A stretch of 64,000 nucleotides of DNA, taken from Brevundimonas sp. UBA2388 (GTDB taxonomy: Bacteria > Pseudomonadota > Alphaproteobacteria > Caulobacterales > Caulobacteraceae). The stretch spans positions 1 through 64,000 of the forward strand of contig DDSO01000045.1 of NCBI GenBank assembly GCA_002343425.1. The letters are read 5' to 3'. The notes beneath the pieces are model-generated. The model did no database searches and was not told the DNA's origin. It was given only the letters and a program-made list of their open reading frames with translations. This document shows, in pieces, positions 9,601 through 16,563 of this stretch; the first letter of the stretch is position 1, and each line of letters begins with the position of its first letter. The position numbers were made by a program, and so were the translations under genes.

Positions 9601-10184
9601 GCCTTCCAGTCCAGCTCCACCGCGAAATGGGCGTAGGCGGCGCCCAATGTCCCGTCCGGATCGGCGAGGGCGGCGCGGGCGAGATCCTCGCGCGCCTCCT
9701 TCGACAGGGCGACCGCCGCCTCATTCTCCAGCACCTCGAAGGCGGGCGACACGCCGGCCTCGAGGGGGAAACGCCGCAGCAGTTTTTCGCAGAAGGCGTG
9801 GATGGTCTGGATCTTCAGCCCGCCCGGCGTCTCCAGCGCGCGGGCGAACAGGCGGCGGGCGTCCGACAGGTCGGCCGCTGTCAGGGTCGCCGGGTCGCGG
9901 CCGTCCAGCTGGGCGAGGGACTCCGACAGGCGGGCGTCGTCCATCACCGCCCAGGCCCCCAGCTTGTCGAACAGCCGGGCCTGCATCTCGGCGGCGGCGG
10001 CCTTTGTGTAGGTGACGCACAGGATCTCGCCGGGCCGCACCTTGCCCAGCAGCAGGCGCGCCACGCGGTTCACCAGGGTGGTGGTCTTGCCCGAGCCGGC
10101 GTTGGCGGTGACGAACACCGAAAGCCGGGGATCGGCGGCGGTGATCTGGTGGGCGCGGGCCTGTTCGAGGGGAGAGAGGGTCAT
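6678..10184 (-). CDS. addA: Double-strand break repair helicase-nuclease AddA
   Basis: UvrD-family helicase with a C-terminal RecB-type nuclease, about 1168 aa; with AddB it processes double-strand ends for RecA. The start at 10184 (MTLSPLEQARAHQ) is chosen because it overlaps the addB stop as ATGA; the open frame extends further upstream but inside addB. Motifs: Walker A TANAGSGKTTTLVNR (about 26-40), LVDEAQDTAPDQW (motif II), VGDEKQSIYSFQGARP (motif III), VMTVHGAKGLEAP (motif V), RLLYVALTRARDRLVIMG (motif VI), and nuclease motif VLVIDYKTNRPAP near the C-terminus. Subunit of the Caulobacterales AddAB complex in place of RecBCD. Confidence 0.96.
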   Translation of the reverse strand: MTLSPLEQARAHQITAADPRLSVFVTANAGSGKTTTLVNRVARLLLGKVRPGEILCVTYTKAAAAEMQARLFDKLGAWAVMDDARLSESLAQLDGRDPATLTAADLSDARRLFARALETPGGLKIQTIHAFCEKLLRRFPLEAGVSPAFEVLENEAAVALSKEAREDLARAALADPDGTLGAAYAHFAVELDWKAFHALLAMIESERGKLTAWIDRVEAGAAPGPHALVGADPDASPEAIESDFLDWIDGAEWDRVAEAMQTGSTNDQKLAAAMRAAAAPGWSVAAMADVFLKKDGDPRTTMGTKSAPTAAVGWLTDLQLKYLAVRDVLRATRIADDTVKALTLARAHAAFYEAAKAGQGALDFSDLVVRTVELLTKRATSAWVLFKLDGGIEHVLVDEAQDTAPDQWAIFKALTEEFFSGAGAPRPVDEAPRIPRTVFAVGDEKQSIYSFQGARPERLRQEAQTYAALAHGAGSRFEEVPLDTSFRSTEEVLKFVDKAFAGPDHTRALVGPRGDIPAHQPARTDERGAVDLWPLFHDPITPDREAWNAPVDREDSRSGRKQLAQALARDIRRQVEAGVAVHNHRRSETDPAMRPARWGDFLILVRRRDALFEEIIRALKAEAVPVAGADRLKLSSHIVFDDLIAVARFALYPDDDLSLAEILRSPFCDVSDFGDPHSLYPLADAEVRGGRSLWRELQQRADEQPQWRRARDFAQAALDARDRDPFAFFSGLLNRIDETGVSGRARILARLGREAEEAIDETLAQVLAAEGRGGIDLETCVARLEAADVEVKREMEGARNEVRVMTVHGAKGLEAPIVILPDTTSRAKPQGPTLMPAAGDDGEEGEGWLMCPGSAKDDCPASKAAREARAARTDAESLRLLYVALTRARDRLVIMGRAVKRPEEGFELQSWWSVIAGTFERLAADDPLNVRDIGGGVLRFGVDPAVLAAAAATATGPAPVPAWARTSPAPDSSARFAAPSRMDETLRVPAPSPLATTAGPGAPLGRFRRGDLIHRLLERLPDIPVAERPHAAVRMLSRERDLNENQRLEMIDAAFRVLDDDRFAPVFGVGSRPEVALTGSVGTTPVSGRMDRLVVTPDRVLVIDYKTNRPAPARIEDADPAYVLQLAIYAAILRDLYPDRAVEAALVWTDGPRLMAVPQAMLDAALSI

Positions 10185-13100
10185 TCCGGCGCCTCGTCCT
10201 CGCCGCCGACAACGTGCCATTCCCAGACCCGGGCCAGATGGTCGTAGTTGCCGCCGAAATTGCCCATGATCTGCGGCGCCGCCCATGAGACATAGGGCGT
10301 GGCCTCGTCATCGAAGGCGGCGACGCCGTCGATCAGCCGCGCCAGCTCCCGGTCGGCCAGTTCGGCGGCGGTCAGGGGCTGGTTGCGGCTGACCTTGCCG
10401 ACGTCGATGGCCTCGCCGGGCGTCTTGCGTCCGGTGACCTTGATGTAGAGCAGTTCGGACGCCGGCGTCGGCGGCGCGTCCGCGAAACCGCCGTCGGCGA
10501 GGATGGCGGCGGTCAGGGTCAGCTGGGGCGCGAACCCCTGCGCCACCTGTTTGGCGGTGGGCGTCGAGCCGGTCTTGAAATCGATGACGGCCGCGCCCTG
10601 CGCGTCCAGTTCGATCCGGTCGGCGCGCGCGGTCACGGTGAAGGGGCCGAAGGGGGCGTCGAAGGTCATCCGCCCCGACTGTTCGATCAGCAGGGTGGCG
10701 CCGCGCGCCCGCCGCTCGCCTTCCCAGTTCGCCAGCCATCGGGCGCAGTTTCGCGCCAGCGGCGACTCGCGGGCCATGGCGTGATCCTCGAAACCGGCGG
10801 CGTCCAGCGCCTCGAGCAGGAAGGCCTCGATCTGGTCGGCGCAATCCTCGGGCAGGGCGTCAGGCCAGGTCAGGACCGCTCGTTCAATCGCCTTGTGTAT
10901 GGCGTCCCCGCGCGCCATCGCTTCGGCCGAGGCGCCCGGCCGGTCCAGCTTGCGCAGCCCCAGAATGCGCTGGGCATAGACCGCATAGGGGTCGCGCACC
11001 CAGCGCTCGACGCCGGTCACCGGCATCTCGCGCGGGCGGCGGCGCACCGGCGGCGTCGGGGCCGGACGGCGCTGATAACGCGGCGGTCCCGCTATCGGGA
11101 CATCCAGCGTCCGGGCGGCATCCAGCAGTGGGGACGGGCGTTCCAGCGTCACGGGCGTTTCCGGCGCGTTCGCGCCGCGCGTCAGCATCTCCAGCCGCCA
11201 GAGCCAGCGCGACTTGACCGCCGGCTGTCCGCCCCGGCGTTCGGAATGAACCAGTATGACCTCCTCGGCGCAGGCGGCCTGGACGAAGTCCTGCGCTGTC
11301 TGACCGAGCCGGCGCTCGGGCGGCGGCAGACCAAGGGTCGCGCGCATCGGTCGGGACAGGAAGGGATCGGTCGGGGCGGCGTTGGGCCAGACGCCTTCCT
11401 CCAGCCCGGCCAGGATCATGCGATCGGCCCGGACCAGCCGGGCCTCGATGGCCCCGAGAATGCGCAGCCGGGGCTGATTGGCGCCGCCGGTGCGGACGGT
11501 TTGCTCGTTCAGCAGGTTGCGAACCAGTGCGACGAGGTCGGCCGGCGAGACCGCTCCCATGGAAGCCCCGCCTTCGATGAGGGCGGACAGCAGGCCGGCG
11601 GCGGCCTCGCCGTCGGATCCGGCCCACGCCTCCTCACCAGCGACGGCCTCGACCAGCCGGGTCAGGGCGCGGGCGGCCTCGTCGAGGGTCGCCTCCGGCC
11701 TGAAGGGCGCGCCGACGTCATTGGACAGGGTTTCCAGCCGGTCGAGCAGGATGCCGGCGGCGGCCAGCCGGACGAGGCTCGCCTCCGACGGCGCCTTGCC
11801 GTCGTCGCGGGGTTGACCGGCCCTGGTCAGGGCGGCGCGGGCGCGGGTCCAGTCGCGGCGGCGCGGGCCTCGCAGAACGGCCTGCTCCAGCGCCCTGACG
11901 GCGACATCGAACGCCGTCTCGCCAAGGTCCAGACGGACCAGCGGGTGTTTCAGCAGGCCCAGCAGGGTGTGCGGGTCCAGCGGATCGGCGACGAAACGGG
12001 CGCACAGGTCGACCAGCCGGCCCGCGGTCATCCGCGACAGCGGCTGGCCGGAGGAAACGTCGGCGCTGATCCCCCAGCGCTCCAGCCGCGCGGCGACGCG
12101 GCGGCTCAGTGCCAGATCGGGCGTGACGAGTGCGCAGGTCTTGCCCGGAGTCTCCAGCGTCTCGCGCATCATCAGGGCCAGGGCGGCGGCGGCGTCCTCC
12201 TCGGCGCGCACCGTCACCACGGACAGACCTTCAAGACCCTCGGCGATCGGGTCGGCGGACTGGCTCCGGAAGGCGGTGGCGCGCAGATCCCGGATCAGGC
12301 TGCGCCAGTCGTCGGTGGCTTCAGCCGGACGCAGCGCCTCGTTGAGCAACCGTTGCCGGGCGCGGCCCCGCGCCTCGATCGCCGCATCCTGCGCCGGGCG
12401 GAACCAGGGCCGGACACCGCCGCGCGGGACCGAATGGCGGTCGAGCAGCCGCCACAGGGCGTTCTGCGGATGCTGTTCATTGTCCCCGAGCTGGTCCCAG
12501 ACCCCGGCGTCGAGATCGAAATCCAGGCCGGGCAGAACCACGCACCCGCGCGGCGCCGCGGCCACGGCCGCCAGCACATCGGCGGCGGCGGGGGCCGAAC
12601 CGGTCGAGCCGGCGGCGATCACCGTCTGCGTCGGCGGCCGTTCGGTCCAGGCGTCGGCCAGCAGGCGCAGCAGCCGCGCCTTTCGCCAGGCCGGGTCGAC
12701 CAGCCCCATGGCCTCGAGTCGCTTCGGCCAGGCCTCGACCGCAAGGCCCAGGAATTTCGCCGAGTCCTGCCAGTGTGCGGCCAGATCGCCCTCCACGAGG
12801 GTGGCGACGCGGGCGATGTCCTCGACCTCCTCCAGCTGGCAGGAATCGAGGAAGCCGCCCAGGGCGTCGGCCAGCTCCAGCGCCCGCAGCGGCGACAAGT
12901 CGGGACTGAAATCCTCGACGATCATCCGCGCCATCTCGAACCGGCGGGTCAGGGGGGCGATGGCCGGCGGCAGGTCGAGACCGAGCTCGCCGGGGGCAAA
13001 CGGCGGCTCATCCTCCTCCAGATCGCCCAGCGGCCGGACTTGCGGCAGCAGGATGGGCCTTCCGCCCGCCTGTTTCGTCAGGGCGGCGGTGAAGGCCCGC

Positions 13101-13270
13101 GCGGCGCGGCGATTGGGCAGCAGGATGACGGCGTCGGACAGGGTCTCGGGCGGATGTTCGCCCAGCCAGTCCAGAACCCCGGCGGCGAGGTCGTCCAGAA
13201 ACGGGCGCTGCGCCTCGATCGCGTACCAGCGCGGACCCGGCGCGGAGAAGGGATCGAAGCGGGCAGTCAT
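10181..13270 (-). CDS. addB: Double-strand break repair protein AddB
   Basis: About 1029 aa, partner of AddA. The start MTARFDPFSAPGPRWY at 13270 is preferred over the longer open frame. The N-terminus has an inactivated helicase-like region (VILLPNRRAARAFTAALTK) typical of alphaproteobacterial AddB, with no intact Walker A. The C-terminus carries a PD-(D/E)XK nuclease with AAVIDFKTGSTPTAKQV. The cysteine cluster that holds a 4Fe-4S site around the nuclease of Bacillus AddB is not seen: no cysteines follow the nuclease motif. It overlaps addA by 4 bp and follows murU after about 50 bp. Confidence 0.95.
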   Translation of the reverse strand: MTARFDPFSAPGPRWYAIEAQRPFLDDLAAGVLDWLGEHPPETLSDAVILLPNRRAARAFTAALTKQAGGRPILLPQVRPLGDLEEDEPPFAPGELGLDLPPAIAPLTRRFEMARMIVEDFSPDLSPLRALELADALGGFLDSCQLEEVEDIARVATLVEGDLAAHWQDSAKFLGLAVEAWPKRLEAMGLVDPAWRKARLLRLLADAWTERPPTQTVIAAGSTGSAPAAADVLAAVAAAPRGCVVLPGLDFDLDAGVWDQLGDNEQHPQNALWRLLDRHSVPRGGVRPWFRPAQDAAIEARGRARQRLLNEALRPAEATDDWRSLIRDLRATAFRSQSADPIAEGLEGLSVVTVRAEEDAAAALALMMRETLETPGKTCALVTPDLALSRRVAARLERWGISADVSSGQPLSRMTAGRLVDLCARFVADPLDPHTLLGLLKHPLVRLDLGETAFDVAVRALEQAVLRGPRRRDWTRARAALTRAGQPRDDGKAPSEASLVRLAAAGILLDRLETLSNDVGAPFRPEATLDEAARALTRLVEAVAGEEAWAGSDGEAAAGLLSALIEGGASMGAVSPADLVALVRNLLNEQTVRTGGANQPRLRILGAIEARLVRADRMILAGLEEGVWPNAAPTDPFLSRPMRATLGLPPPERRLGQTAQDFVQAACAEEVILVHSERRGGQPAVKSRWLWRLEMLTRGANAPETPVTLERPSPLLDAARTLDVPIAGPPRYQRRPAPTPPVRRRPREMPVTGVERWVRDPYAVYAQRILGLRKLDRPGASAEAMARGDAIHKAIERAVLTWPDALPEDCADQIEAFLLEALDAAGFEDHAMARESPLARNCARWLANWEGERRARGATLLIEQSGRMTFDAPFGPFTVTARADRIELDAQGAAVIDFKTGSTPTAKQVAQGFAPQLTLTAAILADGGFADAPPTPASELLYIKVTGRKTPGEAIDVGKVSRNQPLTAAELADRELARLIDGVAAFDDEATPYVSWAAPQIMGNFGGNYDHLARVWEWHVVGGEDEAPE

Positions 13271-13322
13271 CGGGCGCCTACCGCTCGACGCGCGGCGTCT
13301 CGCTGCATGAGGCGCGAAGAGC

Positions 13323-14048
13323 TCATCCGCCCGCCAGTTTCGCCTCGGCCGCGTCGCGGGCCTGCGGGTCGCCGACATGCATCCAGTCGCCGTCCAGCAC
13401 GCACCCGTACAGCCGCCCCGCCGCCGCCGACCGCCGCCAGAAGCCGCTCAGCGAGAAGGGGCCTTCGGGACCGTCGGCGACATAGTCGGGCCGGCAGATG
13501 TGGACGCCCATATAGGCGAAGGGCGCCTCGGCGGCTTCGCCCCGGAAGGTCAGCCGCCCGTCGTCGGCGAGGAAGAAATCGCCGCCGCCCTCGAAGCCGA
13601 TCGCGCCTTCGCGCCTCGCGAGAAGAAGGGCCGCATCCATGATTGACGGATTCCACAGCCGCGCGAGTTGATTCAGGGCGCTGTCGCCCGGAGCGCCATT
13701 GTCGGTCCAGACGCTGTCGATATTGGCCACGAACACCGGGTCTGGCCCGAGTAGCGCCGAGGCCTTCTTCAGTCCACCACCCGTTTCCAGCAGTTCGGCG
13801 CGTTCGTCGGAGATGATGATTTCGGGACCGTCCGCCCGCGCCGCGAGGTGCGATTCCAGACGTTCGGCGAACCAGTGGACATTGACGACGGCCCGCTCGA
13901 CGCCCGACTCGCCCAGACGGCGAAGGACATGGTCGATCAGGGCCGATCCGGCGACCTCGACCAGGGCCTTGGGCCGGTCGTCGGTCAGGGGCCGCATTCG
14001 GGTGCCGAGCCCGGCGGCGAGCACCATGGCGGTCGTGGGAGCACTCAC
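13323..14048 (-). CDS. murU: N-acetylmuramate alpha-1-phosphate uridylyltransferase MurU
   Basis: A 241-aa sugar nucleotidyltransferase. The signature AMVLAAGLGTRMRPLTD and the lysine in RPKALVEVAG lie at the N-terminus, with FVANIDSVW as the Asp metal site. The GTG start at 14048 overlaps the amgK stop as GTGA and is preferred over a longer ATG reading 17 codons upstream that lies inside amgK. Family members include GlmU and RmlA types, but the length and the immediate amgK neighbour point to MurU, which makes UDP-MurNAc from MurNAc-1-phosphate and bypasses the fosfomycin-sensitive MurA step. Confidence 0.87.
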   Translation of the reverse strand: MSAPTTAMVLAAGLGTRMRPLTDDRPKALVEVAGSALIDHVLRRLGESGVERAVVNVHWFAERLESHLAARADGPEIIISDERAELLETGGGLKKASALLGPDPVFVANIDSVWTDNGAPGDSALNQLARLWNPSIMDAALLLARREGAIGFEGGGDFFLADDGRLTFRGEAAEAPFAYMGVHICRPDYVADGPEGPFSLSGFWRRSAAAGRLYGCVLDGDWMHVGDPQARDAAEAKLAGG

Positions 14049-15145
14049 GACCGGTTCTCCGCGACCCGCGCCTCGGCCGGAACGTGACGGTCGAACCATT
14101 GCTTCAGGCCGTGCAGACCGCCGACCTCAAGGTCGCGCTCGAGATGCCGCCAGGTGCGCGGCATGAAGGCGGTGTAGCGGTCGCGCCGGAACAGCACCTC
14201 CTGCCGGGCGAAGACGCGGCCGAGGATGCGGGCCGCGTTCAGGGCGGCCAGGGCGCGGTAGTCGTGCAGGAAGGTCTCGCGATCCAGCGCCGGGCCGCGC
14301 GCCGCCAGATAGCGGTCCAGCATCGCCGTCTCCAGTTCGGGCGCGACGTCCCGGCGGGCGTCCTGCAGCAGATGCAGCAGGTCCCAGGCCGGATGGCCGC
14401 TGACCGCGTCCTGGAAATCGATCATCCCGACCCGCGCCAGTCCCGGCCGGTCGGGCAGCCACAGCAGGTTTTCGGCGTGATAGTCGCGGTGCACGAAGAC
14501 CGGCGCCGCGGCCTCGCCCAGGGCGATCACCGGCGCCCACAGCTCCGACCATTCGGCCCGCGCCTCATCGGACGGTGTCGACAGTCCGGCGAAGGCCGGC
14601 CACCACTCCAGGAAGGGGTCCAGCCCGGCCTGATAGGCGAGGGCGTCATAGCGATGCAGCGGCCAGCGCTCGCCGTCGGCCTCGATCACCCGTGGCGGCG
14701 GCGTCTCGTGCAGACCGGCCAATGCATCGACCGCCGCGCCGTAGATGGTCTGCAAGTCCCGGTCATGGGACGCGAAGATGTCGTCCCCCAGATCCTCAAG
14801 CACCGCCAGGCCGGCCGCTGTGTCCCGCGCGCCGATAGCGGGCGTCGACAGGCCGCGCTCGCGCAGCCAGCCGGCGATGGCGACGAAGGCCGCGACCGAT
14901 CCGCCCGCCAGCCGCGCCTCGGCATTGTAGCCCAGGGCCCGGCGCTGGTCGGCATCGGCGTCCTCGGGCGCGACCGCGCTCTCCTCGGCCGGCGCCTGGT
15001 CCATCAGGATCAGCTTCCGGCCATCGGCCGTGGTCAGCCGCTCATAGCGGCGCGTCGAGGCGTCGCCGGCCAGCGGGATACGCACGGCGTCGGCGAGGCC
15101 GGCCGTCCGGAGGAAGTCGAGGCGCTGGCGTTCACGGTCAGACAT
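14045..15145 (-). CDS. amgK: Anomeric MurNAc/GlcNAc kinase AmgK
   Basis: A 366-aa aminoglycoside-phosphotransferase-fold kinase. The catalytic loop VFVHRDYHAENLLW and the metal-binding MIDFQDAVSGHPAWDL are clear in the C-terminal half; LAVLEDLGDD and the N-terminal glycine-poor lobe fit the APH family. AmgK phosphorylates MurNAc (and GlcNAc) at the anomeric carbon for MurU in peptidoglycan recycling. It overlaps murU by 4 bp and tsaE by 8 bp, so the three are translationally coupled. An unrelated APH kinase is possible from the fold alone, but the pairing with murU is decisive. Confidence 0.88.
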   Translation of the reverse strand: MSDRERQRLDFLRTAGLADAVRIPLAGDASTRRYERLTTADGRKLILMDQAPAEESAVAPEDADADQRRALGYNAEARLAGGSVAAFVAIAGWLRERGLSTPAIGARDTAAGLAVLEDLGDDIFASHDRDLQTIYGAAVDALAGLHETPPPRVIEADGERWPLHRYDALAYQAGLDPFLEWWPAFAGLSTPSDEARAEWSELWAPVIALGEAAAPVFVHRDYHAENLLWLPDRPGLARVGMIDFQDAVSGHPAWDLLHLLQDARRDVAPELETAMLDRYLAARGPALDRETFLHDYRALAALNAARILGRVFARQEVLFRRDRYTAFMPRTWRHLERDLEVGGLHGLKQWFDRHVPAEARVAENRS

Positions 15146-15608
15146 GCAGATCCTTCAGCTTCCCTTCCCACGCCCCTACGCCAGAAACGGTCGCAAGCCG
15201 CCCGTCGCCCTGTTCGGCGAGTGTGACGGTCAGCCGATCCGGGCCCAGCCACGCCGCCGGATCGTCGCCCAGCCGCTCGGGCCATTCAATCACGGCGCAG
15301 CCCTCGTCCAGCGCCTCGTCCAGACCGATCTCCGCCGCCTCCTCGGGGCGGGTCAGGCGGTAGAGGTCGAAATGGGCCACCGGCGGCGTGCTCTCATAGA
15401 ACTGGACCAGGGTGAAGGTCGGCGAGGGCACGTCCTCATCCGGCCGGGTCTTGGCCCGGATCAGGCCACGCGCCAGGGTCGACTTGCCCATGCCCAGCGG
15501 GCCGTACAGCAGCACGGTCTCACCCGGCGACAGGCGTGGCGCGATGGCCGCTCCCAGCCGGGTCGTGGCTTCGGCGTCGGCCAGCACCCAGTCGCGTGTC
15601 CCACTCAT
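15138..15608 (-). CDS. tsaE: tRNA threonylcarbamoyladenosine biosynthesis ATPase TsaE
   Basis: A 156-aa P-loop protein that works with TsaB and TsaD to make t6A at position 37 of ANN-decoding tRNAs. Walker A appears as LYGPLGMGKSTLARG (about residues 35-49), with PSPTFTLVQFYE and FDLYRL next, and VIEWPERLGD as the family's switch-like segment. Length is normal. Its start overlaps the stop of the upstream acyltransferase (4 bp) and its end overlaps amgK. The tsaE-amgK-murU order is common in Alphaproteobacteria and Pseudomonads. Confidence 0.93.
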   Translation of the reverse strand: MSGTRDWVLADAEATTRLGAAIAPRLSPGETVLLYGPLGMGKSTLARGLIRAKTRPDEDVPSPTFTLVQFYESTPPVAHFDLYRLTRPEEAAEIGLDEALDEGCAVIEWPERLGDDPAAWLGPDRLTVTLAEQGDGRLATVSGVGAWEGKLKDLHV

Positions 15609-16468
15609 GCGAATTCAGCGTCCGGCTGACTGGGCAGGACCCGTTCGGTGAAGGCCTTCAGCCCGTAGGTCGCCTTGACCGCATCAATATCGAGCCGGGA
15701 GGGCGGGATCGGCTTGCCGACCTTGAGCTGGAATGCCGTGCGTCTCTTGTTCAACAGCTCGTGGAACAGGGTGATGTCGCGCAGCTCCTGCGACACCCGG
15801 TCGAACAGGTGGAACAGGGTGGAGTCCGGCCCGGCGACATGGATCGGCACGACGGGGGCGTCGTATTTGCGCGCCAGCGACGCGGCCGTTGCGGCCCATT
15901 CCGGATCGGTCAGGGAGCCATCCTTGGCCACGCGCGACAGCCGGCCGGCGGGGAACATGACGACGCAGCGATCGGCCTCGAAGGCCTCCTTGGCCGCCAG
16001 CAAGGTGGCGCGGGTCTTCTCGCGCGTCCGTTTGGCCACCACCCATTCGACCGGGATGACGGCCTCGCCCAGCCGGGGCGAGACGCGCAGCGCATCGGCG
16101 TTGGCGAAAAAGACGGCGTCGGCCCGGCGGGCGCGGATGGCGTCGAACACGGCGATCCCGTCGGCGATGCCGGTCGGATGGTTGGCGACGACGATGCAGC
16201 GCCCGCTGGCCGGAATCCGCTCGGGATTCATCACCGCGACCCGCAGGTCCATCAGGTCGCTCATATAGTCCAGCGCCCCGGCCCCGGTCAGCGGCCTGAC
16301 TGCATCGGCCATGCGCACTGCCGCCCGATAGTTGAGCAGTTTGTAGAGGATGGGCCTGATGACCGGCCAGAACAGTGATCGTGTCAGACGCGGCGCGCGC
16401 TCGGCGATCAGCACGTCGCAGATGTGCGGATCCGGGCGGGTCGGCGGGGGGGCGACGATCTCGGTCAT
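15605..16468 (-). CDS. PlsC-type (hemolysin-like) acyltransferase
   Basis: A 287-aa 1-acyl-glycerolipid-type acyltransferase. Motif I is VVANHPTGIADG (His and Asp separated by five residues, as in the OlsA/hemolysin-like branch), followed by the motif-III-like VVMFPAGRLSR and the late PVVPIHVAGPDS. A short hydrophobic segment near residues 35-50 (FWPVIRPILYKLL) suggests peripheral inner-membrane association. Likely substrates are lyso-phospholipid or lyso-ornithine lipid with acyl-ACP, but this cannot be settled from sequence. It is the first gene of the run leading to tsaE, amgK, murU, addB and addA and overlaps tsaE by 4 bp. Confidence 0.8.
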   Translation of the reverse strand: MTEIVAPPPTRPDPHICDVLIAERAPRLTRSLFWPVIRPILYKLLNYRAAVRMADAVRPLTGAGALDYMSDLMDLRVAVMNPERIPASGRCIVVANHPTGIADGIAVFDAIRARRADAVFFANADALRVSPRLGEAVIPVEWVVAKRTREKTRATLLAAKEAFEADRCVVMFPAGRLSRVAKDGSLTDPEWAATAASLARKYDAPVVPIHVAGPDSTLFHLFDRVSQELRDITLFHELLNKRRTAFQLKVGKPIPPSRLDIDAVKATYGLKAFTERVLPSQPDAEFA

Positions 16469-16563
16469 TCGTTCCGGTTGTCGCCGCTTGCGGCGCGCAC
16501 GGCAAGCGGCTTGGCGGGCGCGATCGCCGTGTTAAGTCTGGGCGATCACAGGGGGCGGGGCGA

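Noticed and set aside
7095-10247. 1050-aa plus-strand open frame
   Set aside because: It is the antisense of addA; composition (Gly/Arg/Ala-rich, no motifs) and the clear helicase motifs on the other strand show that it is chance.
10781-13642. 953-aa plus-strand open frame
   Set aside because: Antisense of addB and murU, low-complexity, with no domain.
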